DNA of 11,093 bases from Dehalococcoidia bacterium. GTDB taxonomy: Bacteria > Chloroflexota > Dehalococcoidia > E44-bin15. The stretch is from positions 1-11,093 of the forward strand of contig DAOWEF010000027.1 in NCBI GenBank assembly GCA_030638665.1. The letters run 5' to 3'. Below are positions 1 through 6,330 of the stretch, in pieces. The position numbers and the translations under genes are program-made. How positions within the stretch are numbered: the stretch's first letter is position 1; each line of letters starts with the position of its first letter. Under the pieces are notes generated by a model, which saw only the letters and a program-made list of their open reading frames with translations, was not told the DNA's origin and ran no database searches.

Positions 1-436
1 GGTAGCCAGCGGCCTCCACCGCCTCTATCGCCTTGAGGGTGGCGCCCCCTTTAGTGATCACATCCTCCACAATGGCTACTTTGGAACCCTTTGCCGGTAG
101 GCTGCCCTCGATAGCCTTCTGCGTGCCATGCTCTTTCAGCTCCCCCCTCACGATTAAGGCGGGGATGGGCTTCCCTTCAAGATGGCTAACGATAGCGACT
201 GCCGTCACAATGGGGTCAGCGCCCAGGGTTAACCCGCCAACAGCATCAACACCGCTCTCTCTCAATAGCTCAAAAACCAGCTTGCCGGTTAGATATGCGC
301 CTTCCGGGGAAAGGGTAACCATCTTAAGGTCAAAGAAGTAAGAGCTTTTCGCTCCCGAAGCGAGGGTGAAATCGCCGCGCAGTAGTGCCCGCTCCTTTAC
401 CAGCTCTAAAAACCTTTTGCGTTGCTCCAGAGTCAA
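1..436 (-). CDS. pyrE: Orotate phosphoribosyltransferase (partial, C-terminus beyond window)
   Basis: Transfers phosphoribose from PRPP to orotate to give OMP, the fifth step of de novo pyrimidine synthesis, in the cytoplasm. The first 145 residues are present. They show GLTLGADPIV at about 68-77, the flexible catalytic loop VRGELKEHGT at about 96-105, and the PRPP-binding signature VAIVEDVITKGGATLKAI at about 120-137 (usual form VDDVITTGGS). The family is normally about 180-215 residues, so roughly the last quarter is missing. The start is TTG at 436, because a strong AGGAGG lies 6 nt upstream and the protein then opens TLEQRKRFLELV, as expected for the family; no ATG fits. One oddity is that the loop reads R-G-E where most family members have R-K-E, so a lysine that helps bind PRPP appears replaced by Gly98. 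Identity is secure; the start is very likely. Confidence 0.93.
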   Translation of the reverse strand, partial: MTLEQRKRFLELVKERALLRGDFTLASGAKSSYFFDLKMVTLSPEGAYLTGKLVFELLRESGVDAVGGLTLGADPIVTAVAIVSHLEGKPIPALIVRGELKEHGTQKAIEGSLPAKGSKVAIVEDVITKGGATLKAIEAVEAAGY

Positions 437-451
437 TTCAAACCTCCTTCC

Positions 452-467
452 TTTCGCCCTTCCTCAA
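452..467 (-). promoter_or_regulatory. Purine-rich 16-nt leader element upstream of pyrE
   Basis: On the minus strand this reads TTGAGGAAGGGCGAAA, immediately 5' of the pyrE Shine-Dalgarno. The identical 16-mer occurs on the plus strand in the ileS leader at 10339-10354, and a copy with one base deleted lies at 10008-10022. It is seen directly; any function (translation enhancer, mobile leader remnant) is inference. Confidence 0.4.
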
Positions 468-498
468 TCAATTGTAACGAAAAGGAAGCGACGTTCTC

Positions 499-626
499 TG
501 TCATTGCGTGGCAATCTCCACAATACATGCCTGCACCATCATACCTGGGGATTGATTCGTCCCCCGATAGATCGTCTCGTCCGATAAGTCGGACTCTCGC
601 AAGGCGGAGGGGTCCTCGCAATGACA
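499..626. repeat. Palindromic intergenic repeat (MITE/REP-like, TGTCATTGCG ends)
   Basis: The left end reads TGTCATTGCGTGG and the right end, reverse-complemented, reads TGTCATTGCGAGG, giving a 13-bp terminal inverted repeat with one mismatch. Inside are smaller hairpins: GTCCGA/TCGGAC around TAAG (579-594) and GGGGA/TCCCC (547-551 with 560-564). Intergenic elements ending in GTCATTGCGAG and containing GCAATCTCC-like stretches are familiar from many bacterial genomes as dispersed non-coding repeats. It fills about half of the gap between pyrE and nadD. No protein is encoded. Copy number cannot be judged from one window. Confidence 0.6.
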
Positions 627-703
627 GTTGTGAACACAGATTCTCACTCAGTATATGCATCCCTATTTTCCTCATCGGTTGTACCGCTGGCAATGGGCGT
701 GTT

Positions 704-1309
704 TCAGTGCGAATAAAGCCCTTTCTCCTTGATATAATACTCAACCGCATCGGGGACGAGGTCTGTTACGGGGCCGCCCCGGGCCACCCGCTCCCTGATG
801 GCGGTGGAGCTTACATCCATCAGCGTGTTGTCGAGAAGCATTATGCTGCTTGATATGCCGGGGATGCTCCTCTCCAGCGACTCCAAATCTAAAGCAACCG
901 ATCCGGGGCGCCTCGCTGCCACCAGCTTACACGCTTCCACCACTCCCTCGGGCTCCTTCCATGAGGGAAGCACTGCTAAGGCATCCACGCCGAGGATGAA
1001 GTAAAAATCTGCCTCCTCACTAAGCTCACGCCTGAGAGCGGGAAGGGTGTGCACCGTATAGGATGGCCCCACCCTTTCAAGATCCACTGTTGAGACGCTG
1101 AAGTGATGGTTGGGGGCGATAGCTAGTTTGATCATCTCCAGGCGATGCTCCCGAGGGGCAATGTTCCGATGCGTTTTGAGCCAGGGCTCGCCGGCGGGTA
1201 CAAATATTACCTGAGAAAGCCCCAGCCTGATCCTGGCCTCTTCAGCGATAATCAGGTGCCCGTTGTGAACCGGGTCGAAGGTTCCGCCCAGTACGCCGAT
1301 TTTTCGCAT
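704..1309 (-). CDS. nadD: Nicotinate-nucleotide adenylyltransferase
   Basis: Adenylates nicotinate mononucleotide with ATP to form deamido-NAD in the shared part of NAD biosynthesis (cytoplasm). The 201-residue protein has the nucleotidyltransferase start RKIGVLGGTFDPVHNGH, with the HxGH element at residues 15-18, the GPSYT segment at 81-85, ILGVDAL at 106-112 and the C-terminal VSSTAIR at 166-172 that matches the family ISSTxIR motif. Length is normal. The ATG at 1309 is chosen because the protein then begins MRKIGVLGG as in homologues, and GGGAGTGA (overlapping the obgE stop) lies just upstream. An in-frame ATG at 1327 would add six residues and overlap obgE by 10 nt, so the true start is uncertain by that much. 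It sits directly behind obgE, so the two are almost certainly co-transcribed. Confidence 0.95.
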   Translation of the reverse strand: MRKIGVLGGTFDPVHNGHLIIAEEARIRLGLSQVIFVPAGEPWLKTHRNIAPREHRLEMIKLAIAPNHHFSVSTVDLERVGPSYTVHTLPALRRELSEEADFYFILGVDALAVLPSWKEPEGVVEACKLVAARRPGSVALDLESLERSIPGISSSIMLLDNTLMDVSSTAIRERVARGGPVTDLVPDAVEYYIKEKGLYSH

Positions 1310-1317
1310 TTTTGGAA

Positions 1318-2577
1318 TCACTCCCATAACATCTGTACCTTACCAAACCGCACCGTGTCTCCAGGTTTCGCCCCGGCCTTTTTCAGGGCGCCGGCTACCC
1401 CCATCCTGGCGAATTGCTGCCTAATATAGGTGCGAGCCTCAGGGTTTTCCAGGTCCATCCTGGCTAACAGCTCTTCCGCCCTGGGGGACGAGACCACAAA
1501 GATGTCCCCCTCAATAGAAACAACCACCCTCTCCTTTTTGGGCTGGGGACGAAATACCGTTAGCGCCTCGGCTGGCTGCGGTGTGGCAACGCTATCGAGC
1601 AGCTCACATGCCTTCGCCATTAATTGGGGGACGCCTTCGGTTGTGGCCGCGGAGATAAAAAAGAGGGGCGCCTCACCCTGCGCAAGCTCCTTTTCGAGCG
1701 CAGGGATACGCGCCCGGACCTCGGGCAGATCGATCTTGTTCACTACGACGAGCTGCACCTTCGCTGCGAGCCCGGGATTGAACAGTGCCAGCTCACTATT
1801 CACCTGCTTCATATCGGAAATGGGGCTCGCTGAGCTGCCGTCAAGCAGGTGAATAAGCACCGTGGTGCGCTCGGCGTGACGCAGGAAATCATGCCCCAGG
1901 CCCAGGCCACGGTGAGCCCCCTCAATGAGCCCCGGGATCTCGGCAAGCACAAAAGAGCGCTGGCCTACCTCGACCACCCCCAAAATGGGCTCAGTGGTAG
2001 TGAAGGGGTAGTCGGCGACCTTCGGCCGTGCCGCCGATGCCGCCGCGAGAAGGGTGGACTTTCCCACGCTGGGGCAGCCAATGATCCCGACATCGGCTAT
2101 CAGCTTCAGTTCGAGGAGCAGTGTGGCCTCCTCCCCAGCCCCCCCTTTTTCGGCCATTCGTGGCGCCTGATTGACCGGAGTGGCGAAGCGAGTGTTTCCA
2201 TGGCCGCCACGACCGCCCTGTGCTACCATAACCTTTTGCCCCTCTGCGGTGAGGTCAGCAAGCAACTCCGTTTCATCATCGAGTACCTTGAAAATAAGCG
2301 TACCTGGGGGAACCATGATAGTGAGGTCACTGGCATTTTTACCGTGCATCTTCTTACGGGCGCCATTCATGCCCCCATCCGCGGTAAAACGCCTCTTTCC
2401 CTGATAGTACCTGAGCAGAGTAGTCATGCTCCTATCTGCGAGAATGAAAACGCTGCCTCCATGGCCACCGTCGCCGCCGTCTGGACCACCAAAGGGAACA
2501 TACTTCTCCCGTCGAAAGCTAATAATCCCCCCACCCCCATCACCTGCCTTAACATCGATTTTAACCCTATCAATCAA
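1318..2577 (-). CDS. obgE: Obg-family GTPase (ribosome-associated)
   Basis: A GTPase that binds the large ribosomal subunit and links ribosome assembly to growth and stress control. The 419 residues contain the three expected domains: the glycine-rich Obg fold (about 1-157, with GDGGGG and GGPDGGDGGHGG), the G domain (about 160-330) and a C-terminal OCT domain (about 345-419). G-domain motifs are G1 GCPSVGKST at 167-175, switch I DYPFTTTEP at 189-197, G3 AEIPGLIEGA at 212-221, G4 NKID at 280-283 and G5 SAAT at 309-312. G3 has Glu where DxPG is usual. The start is TTG at 2577, with GGTGAG five nt upstream; the protein begins IDRVKIDVKAGDGG as homologues do. A promoter (2597-2624) lies just upstream, giving a short leader of about 13 nt. 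It heads the obgE-nadD transcript, with nadD starting at or inside its 3' end. Confidence 0.97.
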   Translation of the reverse strand: MIDRVKIDVKAGDGGGGIISFRREKYVPFGGPDGGDGGHGGSVFILADRSMTTLLRYYQGKRRFTADGGMNGARKKMHGKNASDLTIMVPPGTLIFKVLDDETELLADLTAEGQKVMVAQGGRGGHGNTRFATPVNQAPRMAEKGGAGEEATLLLELKLIADVGIIGCPSVGKSTLLAAASAARPKVADYPFTTTEPILGVVEVGQRSFVLAEIPGLIEGAHRGLGLGHDFLRHAERTTVLIHLLDGSSASPISDMKQVNSELALFNPGLAAKVQLVVVNKIDLPEVRARIPALEKELAQGEAPLFFISAATTEGVPQLMAKACELLDSVATPQPAEALTVFRPQPKKERVVVSIEGDIFVVSSPRAEELLARMDLENPEARTYIRQQFARMGVAGALKKAGAKPGDTVRFGKVQMLWE

Positions 2578-2588
2578 CGTCTCTCACC

Positions 2589-2655
2589 ATTACCTTATTA
2601 TATTACTATTATATAAACTGTGAAATAAGTATTAAATAACAATATATAATAAGGG
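2589..2655. other. AT-rich tract, candidate DNA-unwinding element of oriC
   Basis: About 65 bp composed almost only of A and T (runs such as TTATTATATTACTATTATAT and AATATATAATAAG) in otherwise GC-rich DNA. It sits in the same intergenic gap as three DnaA-box-like 9-mers, next to dnaA. AT-rich unwinding regions beside DnaA boxes are the hallmark of bacterial origins. The tract also contains the obgE promoter, which by itself could explain some of the AT richness. Confidence 0.45.
2597..2624 (-). promoter_or_regulatory. Predicted sigma70-type promoter of obgE-nadD
   Basis: Minus strand: TTCACA at 2624-2619, a 16-nt spacer, and a perfect TATAAT at 2602-2597. The predicted start near 2590 leaves about 13 nt before the TTG, including the GGTGAG ribosome-binding site. 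Alternative -10 hexamers exist in this AT-rich stretch (another TATAAT lies a few bases upstream), so the exact start could differ. Confidence 0.55.
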
Positions 2656-2810
2656 GTGTGAAGAAGTGCGTAATTGATGGAATCAGGTAGTGCTGAGCGG
2701 TCTAACAAGGTGCAAGCCTGATGCAGGGAGTGTGATGATAATGGGTATTTATGCGCGTAAAAAGAAGTCACTGTTTTCCAAAGGGGGAAATTAACATAAA
2801 AGGCAGATAC

Positions 2811-2860
2811 TTATGCACCTTAGAAGAGAGTTTTGCACCGTATTGTACTAGTTCTGCACC
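2811..2860 (+). repeat. Three DnaA-box-like 9-mers (TTnTGCACC), array 1
   Basis: TTATGCACC at 2811-2819, TTTTGCACC at 2831-2839 and TTCTGCACC at 2852-2860, all in the same orientation and spaced 20 and 21 bp, i.e. close to two helical turns. The first differs from the general DnaA-box consensus TTATNCACA only at the last base. The same 9-mer recurs upstream of dnaA and I saw no further exact copies elsewhere in the window. Confidence 0.55.
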
Positions 2861-2883
2861 AATTTTATATGATTAGAGTGACT

Positions 2884-4236
2884 TTAGCCGTCGCTTCTGG
2901 AGTAGAGCCCCTCCCTGATCTCTATGACATCGCGACGCAATTGAGGGCTGGTATTGATCTCGAGGGCGATCTTTCCATAGCCGCGGAGAATGGCGGAGTG
3001 GTCTCGATTACCCAACGTTCTACCAATCTCGTTGAAAGAGCACTGGGTCTCCTCCCTGATGATATAGACGGCGACATGGCGCGCCAATGCAGTCGGTTTA
3101 TCCCGTTGCTTCCCGGCCAGGGCCTCCGGTTCCAGGTCGAAATATTTAGCGACATTAGCGATTATCAATGGCGGGGTTAGCGCCCGGCGGGGCGCTGTCT
3201 CGGGAAACTCGGCGAGCGCTTTGCCAGCCAGTTCGAGGGTGAGGGGAGCCTTGGTAAGCCTGGAGAAGGCCACGACGCGATTGAGCGACCCCTCAAGCTC
3301 GCGGACGCTCTTCTGTACCTTGCGAGCGATGAGGTCCAGCACCTCCCGGGGCACTGATATTCTATTCTCCTCAGCCTTCGCTTGAAGGATTGCCAGGCGA
3401 GTCTCCAGGGCGGGGGGCTGGACGTCGGCAACGAGCCCCCATCCGAAACGGGAGCGCAATCGGTCCTCGAGTAGGGGCATGGATTTGGGGGGTCGATCGC
3501 TGGTGATCACAATCTGGCGGTTGGCATTGTGGAGGTCGTTAAAGGTGTGGAAGAAGCCCTCCTGCGTCTGCTCCTTCCCGATAATAAAGTGGATATCATC
3601 TATTAATAGGACATCCACACTGCGATACTTTTGGCGGAATTCCTCGGTCTTCCGCTCTCGGATCGCCTTTATGAACTCGTTAGTAAACTGCTCCGTGCTT
3701 ACATAGAGCACGCGGAGCCTGGTTTGATAAATGAAGCGTCCTATAGCGTGCAGGAGGTGGGTCTTTCCCAGCCCGACACCGCCGTATATAAATAGCGGGT
3801 TGTAGACATGGCCTGGCTTTTCCGCGACCCCCAGGGCAGCGGCATGGGCGAGACGATTGCAATTTCCTACGATAAAAGAGTCAAAGGTGTACTTGGGATT
3901 AAAGTTATTGGAACCTGTTTTCCGGTAGTTTGTACTAGCCGAGGATTTATTGTTCCCTTTGGACCTCGCTGTATGGCTTTGCTCTTGAATTTGAAAACGT
4001 ACATTGACCTCATCCCCGATGATGCCGATAAGGGTCTTCTTAATCAGCGAGCTCAGCCGCTTCTCCAGCCACTCGATAGCAAAAGGGGACGGCACACTAA
4101 CCACAAACTGATTCCCCTGATAACCCAAGCCGACGGTGTCTCTTAGCCAGGTGTCGTAATTTGTCCTCGTGAGTTGTAACTGAAGCTCCCCGAGCACTGC
4201 CTCCCAAATTTCTTTAGCTGACTCCTTAACCAGCAT
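2884..4236 (-). CDS. dnaA: Chromosomal replication initiator DnaA
   Basis: An AAA+ ATPase that binds DnaA boxes, opens oriC and loads the replicative helicase; often autoregulatory. From the chosen start it has 450 residues: domain I (about 1-85, with IWEAVLGELQ and YDTWLRDT), a short polar linker (about 86-115), the AAA+ domain III with Walker A GGVGLGKTH (152-160), Walker B LLIDDIH (210-216), sensor 1 ITSDRPPK (244-251), box VII LEDRLRSRFGWGL (256-268) and sensor 2 VRELEGSLNR (311-320), then the DNA-binding domain IV with signature GNRDHSAILRGYGKI (409-423). The recognition helix has RDHSAILRGY where many DnaAs have RDHTTVLHAC, worth noting beside the unusual boxes. The ATG at 4236 is preferred because AGGAG lies 10 nt upstream; the in-frame ATG at 4254 has no such site and would add six residues. 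It is divergent from fmt, and the 3' end faces the candidate origin. Confidence 0.97.
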   Translation of the reverse strand: MLVKESAKEIWEAVLGELQLQLTRTNYDTWLRDTVGLGYQGNQFVVSVPSPFAIEWLEKRLSSLIKKTLIGIIGDEVNVRFQIQEQSHTARSKGNNKSSASTNYRKTGSNNFNPKYTFDSFIVGNCNRLAHAAALGVAEKPGHVYNPLFIYGGVGLGKTHLLHAIGRFIYQTRLRVLYVSTEQFTNEFIKAIRERKTEEFRQKYRSVDVLLIDDIHFIIGKEQTQEGFFHTFNDLHNANRQIVITSDRPPKSMPLLEDRLRSRFGWGLVADVQPPALETRLAILQAKAEENRISVPREVLDLIARKVQKSVRELEGSLNRVVAFSRLTKAPLTLELAGKALAEFPETAPRRALTPPLIIANVAKYFDLEPEALAGKQRDKPTALARHVAVYIIREETQCSFNEIGRTLGNRDHSAILRGYGKIALEINTSPQLRRDVIEIREGLYSRSDG

Positions 4237-4313
4237 CTGTTTCACACTCCTCATTCAGTAGTGGTTCAAGACAGAAACGCCCTTCGTAATCACAAGGTCA
4301 GAGGTGTCCCCGA

Positions 4314-4341
4314 GGCCGACAGGTCGGCCGACACTTCGGCC
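4314..4341. promoter_or_regulatory. Overlapping GGCCGA/TCGGCC palindromes upstream of dnaA
   Basis: GGCCGAC-AG-GTCGGCC (4314-4329) is a perfect 7-bp inverted repeat, and its right arm starts a second one, GGCCGA-CACT-TCGGCC (4326-4341). Three half sites are thus about 10-12 bp apart, 80-100 bp upstream of dnaA on its minus-strand transcript side. It could be an operator or an RNA hairpin in the dnaA leader. No regulator can be named. Confidence 0.35.
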
Positions 4342-4453
4342 TGGTTCGGGAGCACCCTGATATATAGGGTAGCAGTAGGCTCGGAGATTTCGATCAGGGT
4401 GATCAGGGGATGCGCAGGAACAATACCAAAAACCACGCCCTAGGTCAATAGGT

Positions 4454-4473
4454 TTTTGCACCAGTTTTGCACC
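4454..4473 (+). repeat. Two DnaA-box-like 9-mers (TTTTGCACC), array 2
   Basis: TTTTGCACC at 4454-4462 and again at 4465-4473, an 11-bp tandem period (one helical turn). They lie in the dnaA/fmt divergent gap, 17 bp upstream of the fmt -35 element. The sequence is identical to the central box of array 1 at 2831. They may serve DnaA autoregulation, origin function, or both (inference). Confidence 0.5.
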
Positions 4474-4489
4474 AGTTTTAAATCAATTT

Positions 4490-4518
4490 TTGCCCGATTG
4501 TTGCTTGCGTGATAGAAT
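4490..4518 (+). promoter_or_regulatory. Predicted promoter of fmt
   Basis: TTGCCC (4490-4495), a 17-nt spacer and TAGAAT (4513-4518). The predicted start near 4525 leaves only about 6 nt before the fmt ATG at 4531, and no Shine-Dalgarno-like sequence precedes that ATG, so the transcript would be nearly leaderless. Confidence 0.45.
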
Positions 4519-4530
4519 GGCTCTGGCACG

Positions 4531-5484
4531 ATGCGCATCGTTTTTATGGGCGTCCCAGAGTTTGCCGTGCCTGCCCTGGAGCGGCTTATCCTCAGCGAGC
4601 ACCAGGTGGTGGCTGTCTACACTCAGCCGGATAAGCCTGCGGGGCGGGGGCGAGTGCCTACTTTCCCTCCGGTGAAGCGGGTGGCTCTGGAGCATGGACT
4701 TGAGGTGCGTCAGGTGGAAAGCTTTGCGGAGGCTGGCGCCATCGCATCCTTGGCTCAGCTCAGCCCCGATGTGATTGTGGTGGCGGCCTTTGGCCAGATC
4801 CTGCCTCCTCAGGTGCTCACTATCCCCCCCTTCGGCTGCATTAACCTTCACCCCTCTCTACTCCCCAGGCATCGCGGGCCCACCCCGATCCCGGCGGCGA
4901 TCCTCGCTGGCGATGACTGGACCGGCACCACCATCATGCTCCTGGATGAGGGCATTGACAGCGGCCCGATCCTCGCCCAGCGGAGGGTGGCCATCGCGCC
5001 CCAGGATACCACTGACTCCCTTGCCAGGAAGCTCGCCCAAATCGCAGCTCAGCTTTTAGAGGAAACGATGCCCGGCTGGCTTTCCCACTCGCTTACCCCC
5101 CAACCGCAAAGGGAGGAGGATGCCACCTATACCAAGCTTCTATCCAAGGAGGAGGGTGAGATCGATTGGCAGATCCCCGCCCCCCAGATATGGTGCCGGG
5201 TGCGCGCCTTTTACCCCTGGCCCGGCTGCTATACCACGTGGCAGGGGAAGATGCTTAAGATAGCGGAGGCGATCCCCCTGCGTGGGGAGCGAGGTGAGTC
5301 AGGGAGGGTGGTCTCTCTTGGCAGGGGGGATGTAGGGGTGCAAAGTGGGGGCGGGACCCTCAGGCTGCTCAGGGTGCAGCTTGAGGGGAGAAGGGAAATG
5401 AGTGCTGAGGAGTTCCTCAGGGGACACAGGGCATTTATCGGGGCGCTGCTTCCCAGCTTGAGACAAGAGGATGCTCCGGGCTAA
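4531..5484 (+). CDS. fmt: Methionyl-tRNA formyltransferase
   Basis: Transfers a formyl group from 10-formyl-THF to Met-tRNA(fMet), making the initiator for bacterial translation (cytoplasm). The 317-residue product has the N-terminal Rossmann start MRIVFMGVPEFAVPAL, then the formyltransferase signature FGCINLHPSLLPRHRG with catalytic Asn105 and His107, the SLLPRHRG loop at 109-116, and DEGIDSGPIL with the third catalytic residue Asp143. The C-terminal tRNA-binding domain (about 207-310) shows IDWQIPAPQI and VRAFYPWPGCYT. Length matches the family. The ATG at 4531 is the only sensible start and lacks a ribosome-binding site; a promoter sits so close that translation may begin on a very short leader. 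The usual partner def is not adjacent; here fmt stands alone, divergent from dnaA and convergent with rplY. Confidence 0.97.
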   Translation: MRIVFMGVPEFAVPALERLILSEHQVVAVYTQPDKPAGRGRVPTFPPVKRVALEHGLEVRQVESFAEAGAIASLAQLSPDVIVVAAFGQILPPQVLTIPPFGCINLHPSLLPRHRGPTPIPAAILAGDDWTGTTIMLLDEGIDSGPILAQRRVAIAPQDTTDSLARKLAQIAAQLLEETMPGWLSHSLTPQPQREEDATYTKLLSKEEGEIDWQIPAPQIWCRVRAFYPWPGCYTTWQGKMLKIAEAIPLRGERGESGRVVSLGRGDVGVQSGGGTLRLLRVQLEGRREMSAEEFLRGHRAFIGALLPSLRQEDAPG

Positions 5485-5583
5485 TGGCTCGGTCGATGTG
5501 TGTCCGGACGGCGTGCGGCGCTCGCTTACCGACCACTTCAGTAATTGAGGCCCCGTTGTCTTTATAGGTTACCGATTCATCCG
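5485..5583. other. Convergent fmt/rplY gap, no clear feature
   Basis: Ninety-nine bases between two converging genes. A GTCCGGAC palindrome is visible near the fmt end, but there is no stable hairpin followed by a T-run on either strand, so I cannot support an intrinsic terminator even though one would be expected here. Confidence 0.4.
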
Positions 5584-6261
5584 CTAGGCCGCTTCGGATT
5601 CCGCCTTACCCTCCGCTTCCTCAGATGGGGCCTCCTCCGCCTCCACCTCAGCCTCCTCAACCGCCACTGCCTCCTCCTCAATTTCCTCAACCAGTTTCTC
5701 GACTTTGCTTTCCATCACCCTGGCCACTACTTGATCGGGATCGGTTAGTACCTCAACTGCCTCATCCACAACTATGTCCCGCACGTGAATCGATTGGTCG
5801 AGCTCCTCCAACACGGAGAGGTCCACCTCGATATCGTGGGGTAGGTCAGCGGGGAGGGCCTCCACCTGGAGCGAGGTCAGGTTCTGGATTAACATGGCGC
5901 GGCTAGTCTTCGCTGCGGGGGCCTCGCCGAGGAACAGCAGTGGCACCTCAGCTCTCACCCTGTGGGTCATCTCCACCTGGAAAAAGCCCACGTGGAGCAG
6001 TTCGTCATTTAAGGGGTCGCGCTGAATATCACGTACCATCACCACCCTTGGCTTCTTTGCCCCATCAACTTTGAGGGTGATCAGTGCATTGCGGCCCGCC
6101 CTGGCGATGAGACGCTTCAGGAGCGGGGTCTCTGCCTGGAGGGGGGTGGATTCGATATTGGGTCCGTAGAGGTTGACGGGGGTGAGCCCTTCACGGCGAA
6201 GAAATCTTACCTTCTTTCCCAGAATATCCCTATGGCTAACCTTCAGTTCCTCTCGGTTCAC
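5584..6261 (-). CDS. rplY: Ribosomal protein bL25 (CTC / general stress type)
   Basis: Binds 5S rRNA in the large ribosomal subunit. This is the long CTC form: an N-terminal L25 beta-barrel (about 1-90, with [20 protein letters not shown] and the later [18 protein letters not shown]), a C-terminal TL5/CTC beta domain (about 95-185, with [14 protein letters not shown] and [12 protein letters not shown]) and a strongly acidic tail of about 35 residues dominated by Glu and Ala. The GTG at 6261 gives 225 residues and has AGGGGG five nt upstream. A TTG at 6279 is possible and would add six residues, but it lacks a ribosome-binding site. It is convergent with fmt and divergent from rpmH, with its own promoter at 6291-6319. 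The acidic tail is common among long bL25 proteins and its role is unclear. Confidence 0.93.
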   Translation of the reverse strand: MNREELKVSHRDILGKKVRFLRREGLTPVNLYGPNIESTPLQAETPLLKRLIARAGRNALITLKVDGAKKPRVVMVRDIQRDPLNDELLHVGFFQVEMTHRVRAEVPLLFLGEAPAAKTSRAMLIQNLTSLQVEALPADLPHDIEVDLSVLEELDQSIHVRDIVVDEAVEVLTDPDQVVARVMESKVEKLVEEIEEEAVAVEEAEVEAEEAPSEEAEGKAESEAA

Positions 6262-6290
6262 TTTTACCCCCTGCGACAAGGCTGATCATA

Positions 6291-6319
6291 ATTATACTAC
6301 GCCTCTGGCAGGGCGTCCA
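6291..6319 (-). promoter_or_regulatory. Predicted promoter of rplY
   Basis: Minus strand: TGGACG at 6319-6314 (4 of 6 to consensus), a 17-nt spacer and a perfect TATAAT at 6296-6291. The predicted start near 6284 leaves about 22 nt before the GTG at 6261, room for the AGGGGG site. It stands back to back with the rpmH promoter, with only 11 bp between the two -35 elements. Confidence 0.55.
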
Positions 6320-6330
6320 GTTATTGCAGT

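Larger units (their letters stand above)
2578..2883. other. Candidate chromosomal origin region (obgE-dnaA intergenic gap)
   Basis: This 306-bp gap has no convincing gene. From left to right it holds the obgE promoter within an AT-rich tract (2589-2655); a middle part (2656-2800) with a possible ATCAGG/CCTGAT stem (2682-2687 with 2717-2722) and one reversed, partial box GGTGCAA (2709-2715); and three DnaA-box-like 9-mers of pattern TTnTGCACC at 2811, 2831 and 2852. An 18-codon frame at 2735-2794 with GGGAG upstream is seen but not called. Adjacency to dnaA, the AT tract and the phased boxes together argue for oriC; a second, smaller box pair upstream of dnaA means the origin could be bipartite. 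Confidence 0.5.

Noticed and set aside
433..853. Open frames of 105 and 143 codons on both strands across 422-853
   Set aside because: They run over the palindromic repeat and the 3' end of nadD and encode nothing recognisable.
1047..1060. TGCACC-containing sequence in nadD (GTGTGCACCG) and similar hits in coding regions (for example near 7682 and 10529) as further DnaA boxes
   Set aside because: They deviate at the first two positions or more and are isolated within coding sequence.
1849..2616. A 255-codon open frame on the plus strand antisense to obgE
   Set aside because: Obg is unmistakable on the minus strand; the antisense frame has no recognisable domain and is a by-product of GC-rich codon use.
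2735..2794. An 18-codon plus-strand frame (MIMGIYARKKK...) with GGGAG four nt upstream, in the obgE-dnaA gap
   Set aside because: Very short, no recognisable content, and in a region better explained as an origin; the ribosome-binding match is short enough to be chance.
4255..4461. A 68-codon minus-strand frame ending right before the dnaA ATG at 4254
   Set aside because: It shows no family features, no ribosome-binding site, and reads across the tandem DnaA-box-like repeats.
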